Origin: Euglena gracilis
Taxonomy: Eukaryota; Euglenida; Euglenophyceae; Euglenales
DNA length: 64,000 bases
Direction of reading: 5' to 3'
Assembly: GCA_039621445.1 (NCBI GenBank)
Contig: CP154956.1
Location: 60,645,178-60,709,177, forward strand
Shown: positions 59,678-64,000 of the stretch, in pieces
Position numbering within the stretch: the first letter of the stretch is position 1
How the letters are laid out: every line of letters begins with the position of its first letter
Program-made: the position numbers and the translations under genes
The notes under the pieces: generated by a model
What the model was told of the DNA's origin: nothing
Databases searched by the model: none
What the model saw: only the letters and a program-made list of their open reading frames with translations

Positions 59678-60592
59678 TCAGGCAGCGGGGGAGGGCAGGG
59701 GCTTCAGGGCGTAGAGCAGGATGCCCGCTGCCACCGCAGCGTTGAAGGAGTCGAAGTGTGGCAGGGCCAGGCTGGGGGGTGGGGGTGAGGGGGTTCCAGA
59801 AACACTGTTGAAAGCGAGAAACCGGGGCAAAAGGATGCAGGGTCAAAGGTGAGAGAACGTGAGTATGGGTCATGGTGCCCTGTGCCACAGCCATGCAGAC
59901 ACACGGGGGGGGGGGGGCTTGTGCGGCGGGTGAGAGATTGTGCTCAAAACAATGAAACAGTGATTTAGAATGGTGCTCAGACAGTACCACATCAATCTTT
60001 TTTTTTTGATTTTTTTCTGATTGATTGCCCCCATTTTCTACCAATTATCCCAATCCTGGTAACAAAAAAGGTACAAACAGGTACAAAACAGGTGTAAAAA
60101 CCCCACTGTGCCCTTGACCTCTCGAGCTCCCGAGCCTGGGCCGGGCCACCATCGGGATCGCCACGCGGCAGCACTGGGGCGGCAACACCGCCGCCCACGG
60201 CCCCGTCAGCCCCGACTCCCCCGCGACGATGAGCAGCGCCCCGCGCCGGGAGAGGTCCGCGCCCGGCGCACCGGCGATGCAACGGGGTGGTGGGCCACCC
60301 AGCAAAGGGCAGGGGGGAGAGGGGGAATGGAGGCCGGGAGGACGAAGGAAAGAGAACCAGACAAGTGAAGAACCACCTTTGCATGCGCTCGCTCTGCAAC
60401 CGACCTGCAACCTGAAAACTGAATGTGTCCCCACATATCCACGCACACACACGCACACACGTGCACACGCAAACACACTCACCCGTATTACACTCTTCCG
60501 TATGAAGCGGTGAAGAAAGACCAAAGCAGTTTCGGGCCCAGCCGGGCCATCCTCTTCTTCCGTGCCACCGAAGCCCGGCTGGTGGCACACGA

Positions 60593-60632
<40 letters not shown>

Positions 60633-60637
60633 ACACA

Positions 60638-60679
<42 letters not shown>

Positions 60680-60821
60680 CACACACACACACACCCACAC
60701 ACACACACACCCACACACACACAAACACACACACCCACACACCCACACACACACCCACACACACACACACACACACAAGCACACAAACCCACACACAAAC
60801 CCACACACACACACACACACC

Positions 60822-60852
<31 letters not shown>

Positions 60853-63176
60853 CCACACACACACACTCTCTCTCTTGCTCGCTCGCTCGCTATCTTTACC
60901 CATCCCCAGCACAGTAGAGCCAGGTAAACCCCGCCGCATGACGCTGCGAATGAAATCCGGCAATGGCGTTGCCTCCGGGCCACCGTCGGCAACGACCAGG
61001 CGGCGGCCGGCACGCTGCATGTCCAGCGCTGGGCCAGTCGTCCCTCCCCCTCGACACCCCTGGGGCACAGTGCAGGCCAGTGAGGTGTCCTCCGACCGGC
61101 TCAGGCCCCGCAGGAAAGCGGCGCACTCGGCAGCGTCGCCCATGCGCAGGGGCAGCAGCAGCGACGCCCCGCGGGAGGCCCGGACCACCACCGCGCCGTG
61201 CGGGTCGGGGCCGGGCCGCGCCACAAACGCCATGTCCCAGCCGGCCCCGCGCCGCCGCGCAAAGAAGCCGCCCACTCTTTGTTACTTCGGCATTCCAGCT
61301 GGAGTGCGGAGCCGCTGATTCCCCAGCCCCAATCCGAGTCAAGTCTGCCAGAGTGGATCACGGTGGTGAGGGACTGCCGTCAAGGGGGCAGTTCTCCTGA
61401 AGCCAGGCACCCACACACAGGGACAGGGATCCCAATGCCGAGGTGGAAACAGGTTCGCCACTTCCCCCCCCCTGGCAGGGTGGAGGACATTTGTGGGTTT
61501 TCTCATATTTTTTTTGCATATTGTCATTCGCCTTTGTCGCATGACGGTGGCTGCATCCTCCAGTGCGGTCCCGGTGAGATACAATTTTCTCTAGACACAA
61601 TTTTCTCTTGCCATAATTTGATCAAATTAGTGGCCATGGAGTACCTGCCAGACAGATAAGAGGTGGAACAAAATATTGGTTGGTTGGAGGAACCCTAGCA
61701 AGCTGCTGCTGTGTTTCCAAACGCCCCCCCCCTCTTACTTGCCTGCCCGCAAAATTCTACCCGATCTTCCTTGAAAAGAAGACCAACCCCCCCCCCCGCT
61801 TCGGTTTTGGGTGCGTAGTACTAGCACTGACCCCGGCACCCAAGATGTGCAAACGTGGTCATTTGCAAGAGAAAGTCGCTTGGGTTGGGACCAGCCCGGG
61901 GCCAAAAATCACCAACCCCCCCCCTAACCCCCCAGTCACCCCGCGTCCCTCCTGGAGGCGGGGCAGTGCGGCCGAGCCCCAGCGCCGACCGCAGCACGTT
62001 GCCCACGTTGGTCGGGTACCGCAGGCCGAGCAGGGCAACGGCGGCAGCGGAGCGAGCCGGAGGACCACACCGGAGCGAGGGTCTCAACCCCGCTGAGCGG
62101 CGTAGAGTGGCGGCTCCTCCAAAGGGTGCCCGCGCCCCCACCTCTCCGACATAGCAGCAGCTCGTGCGGGGAGTCATCCCTGTGCCCGGGGCCACAGTTT
62201 GAAAACCGGCTGGAAAGGAATGCAGCATCCAACCTCCAGCCAGGAAAGGAAACGGAGGGGCAGGGCGGGCAGGGCGGCACGCGCGCTTCCGCCACGTGGT
62301 GGATGCCGCGCCGCCCCACGACGTGCCGCATCACCTCCGGGCTGACCGCCGCCACCTCATGGGCTGTCGGCATCGCCCCCGGCGGTTGAGGGCCAGAGCA
62401 GGGCGACGGGTCACAGGTGGCACGCGTGCAGGTTGTGACAGGGTGAGTAATTACCACGCTGCAGGGTAAAGCTTTAGTAAAGGGTAAAGTTTTAGCAGGG
62501 GGGCGGTGTGGCAGGCTGGTGCTTTCTCAAACAGAAGTTTTCCGACAATCAAAAGTTGGCCAAACAAAAGGAGGACCCCTGGCGGCCCGCCCTGCATCAG
62601 GCGAGTCGTGGGGGACGTACAGCAGGCGCTTCAGTTCGACGCGGCCCGGGCGGCCCAGCTCAGCGACCAGCCGCCCGTCCAGCACGGCGCTCCCCTGCCG
62701 CTGGCGGTACGGCGGGTCCTGCAGCAGCCGCACGAAGTGCCGCACCGTCGGGTGCCGCACGGATGGGGGCAGGCTGATGTCCCTTCGCCCACCCCTGCGG
62801 CTTAGGCTCGGGGGAAGGGTATACCGCAGAAATGCCTCGGGAGTGTTTCCGCTGCCACGCGGCATTCTGGCAAGTGCGGCGGCCTCGCACGCCCGCGGGC
62901 TTGGCAATCGGCTGTCGCAGCGCGGCCGAAGGCACAATGCAACAAACGGATGGCATGCCACCATGGGCAGGTAGCCTCGCAGGCATGCGGCATCGCCACT
63001 ACACCCACCGGCCCACCACCAACCCGTCAACCCTCCGGATTTGACAAACCGGGAGACAGCGGCCTGGCGGTGATGACTCTGGCGACCAGGGCCATCGGGG
63101 CGAACCAGCTCAGCGCCACACGGCGGCTGGGGCCAGGAGGGGACACCGGCCACTTTCTACGAGGAAGCGGGAGCAT
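59678..63176 (-). CDS. SpoU/TrmH-family RNA 2'-O-ribose methyltransferase
   Basis: Exons (approximate where not splice-checked): 63,050-63,176, about 62,590-62,990, about 62,283-62,374, about 61,960-62,090, 60,901-about 61,274, 60,119-about 60,280 (or 60,413) and 59,678-59,771. The first exon reads MLPLPRRKWPVSPPGPSRRV, basic and acid-free, fitting an organelle-targeting peptide. Motif 1 is LRYPTNVGNVLRSALGLG. The next exon carries VVVRASRGASLLLPLRMGDA, the usual following segment. Motif 2 is LLIVAGESGLTGP with CCRVAIPM. Motif 3 is HFDSFNAAVAAGILLY close to the C-terminus, which ends SPAA. These three motifs form the knotted SAM-binding site of the family, which methylates ribose 2'-OH in rRNA or tRNA. 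The intron after the 60.9 kb exon holds a long (TG)n tract. The N-terminal splice phases are not settled. Confidence 0.78.
60599..60868. repeat. (CA)n / CCACACA microsatellite in a methyltransferase intron
   Basis: About 270 bases of CA with CCCA interruptions, then TCTC and GCTC tetranucleotides. It begins about 30 bases past the GTAAAG donor on the minus strand. Confidence 0.95.
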
Positions 63177-63199
63177 GCACGCTTTCCGCGGAACGATGG

Positions 63200-64000
63200 G
63201 GATCTAAGGTGTACCCACGCTGCCACCGAAAGAGACCGTTTTAGTTTTTGATTTAGGGCCTCAGGGAAAAAATAACGGAGGTCCGTGAATGTCGTGATTC
63301 CTCTCAGGCCACATTGCCAGTCCAGAGCAGCCACGTGCCCAAGGTGCCAGCCAGACCAGTCGCACATCATCCGCGACACTCACATCCGGGGCTGGCATTT
63401 AGTGCCTGGGAGGAGGCGAAGGGGAACCCAGTGGTGGCCCAGTGGTGCGGGGAAGGGACTGTGTGTGAAGGGGAAATCGGGGGATGGAGATTCCTTGAAA
63501 TGCTCAAGTGCGGTGTGTAATATTTATGCGGTGGGGAGGTGCCGCGGACGCTCAGCCGAAGCAGAGGCTCGCCGGGGCTCGGCAGAGCCGAAATTCCAAA
63601 ACCTTAAACACAGGAAGGGTTTGGAAGAAAAGGACGACAGGCAAAGGGGCGTTTGGGCAGGGCTCAAGCAATACCTCGTTGCAAAGGGAAAAACTCACAG
63701 TTGGGACTTCATTCCTTCATTTCTTGGTGTCGCGCATCCGTTCACAAATCTCAAATTCCAAAATAAAAATAAAAAGAAACATAGCAAAAATGTGCATATA
63801 ATTTAAAGATCAGGCATAATCATTACTATCACTCATTTTTGGCATAATTTTGCAAAAAAAAAAAATGGAATTTGGAATTTGGAAATTTGGCACACTTTGG
63901 AAACCTTGAGTAGGAAGTAAATCCGTGATGAAATCCAGGGCTGGAAGAGAGCTACTTCCTGGCTTGGCGCTCCAGGATTGAATTTTCTGCCACAGCAAAA
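63200..64000. other. Upstream flank of the methyltransferase gene, no recognised feature
   Basis: It presumably contains the promoter, but no core motif or further exon is clear. There is a short GC-rich patch near 63,540-63,600 and an A run near 63,854. Confidence 0.4.

Overview
This window looks like nuclear DNA of a flagellated eukaryote, probably a protist or microalga. GC-rich exons of 50-370 bases are separated by introns of 0.1-3 kb that are full of homopolymer runs, dinucleotide microsatellites and short foldback repeats. Nearly all exons I checked use GT-AG introns. A B9-domain ciliary transition-zone gene implies cilia or flagella. All recognisable host genes lie on the minus strand, which recalls the one-directional gene clusters of dinoflagellates, and the mobile-element proteins resemble dinoflagellate hypothetical proteins as I remember them. 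I cannot fix the lineage from sequence alone.

Host genes from right to left (their 5'-to-3' direction): a SpoU/TrmH-type RNA 2'-O-ribose methyltransferase (63.2-59.7 kb); a possible BRCT-like exon and an unassigned terminal exon (59.6-58.9 kb); a long secreted or membrane-anchored protein of unknown family with at least 12 exons (58.6-50.1 kb, possibly on to 47.9 kb); a RING-finger protein resembling RNF141 (43.5-35.6 kb); a DUF707-like glycosyltransferase-type gene (35.3-16.7 kb); two unassigned exons (15.9-15.3 kb); B9D1 (13.9-10.0 kb, rebuilt completely as five phase-consistent exons); and a membrane-anchored protein of unknown function (7.1-5.1 kb).

The centre of the window is an 11,159-base DNA element (19,686-30,844) inserted inside an exon of the DUF707-like gene. 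It has 26-base terminal inverted repeats (24 of 26 identical) and a perfect 5-base target duplication TCGAA. It carries two intron-containing genes on the plus strand. Gene A (about 896 residues) is a transposase candidate. Gene B (8 exons) has an N-terminal region resembling ParB/Srx domains and a highly charged tail. A near-palindrome (core TTGCGCAATTGCGC) occurs about 23 times, always inside the element and essentially always outside exons. It includes a symmetric pair of perfect 20-base palindromes about 40 bases from each end and four copies in a 39-base tandem array. This pairing of a ParB-like protein with many parS-like palindromes inside a eukaryotic transposon is the most interesting feature of the window.

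The rest is repeat-rich: hAT-like miniature elements with 8-base target duplications, a 163-base tandem array that turns into a foldback, A-rich word arrays, and (TG)n or (TA)n tracts. Several (TG)n tracts directly form splice sites, and one 127-base intron is almost wholly microsatellite.
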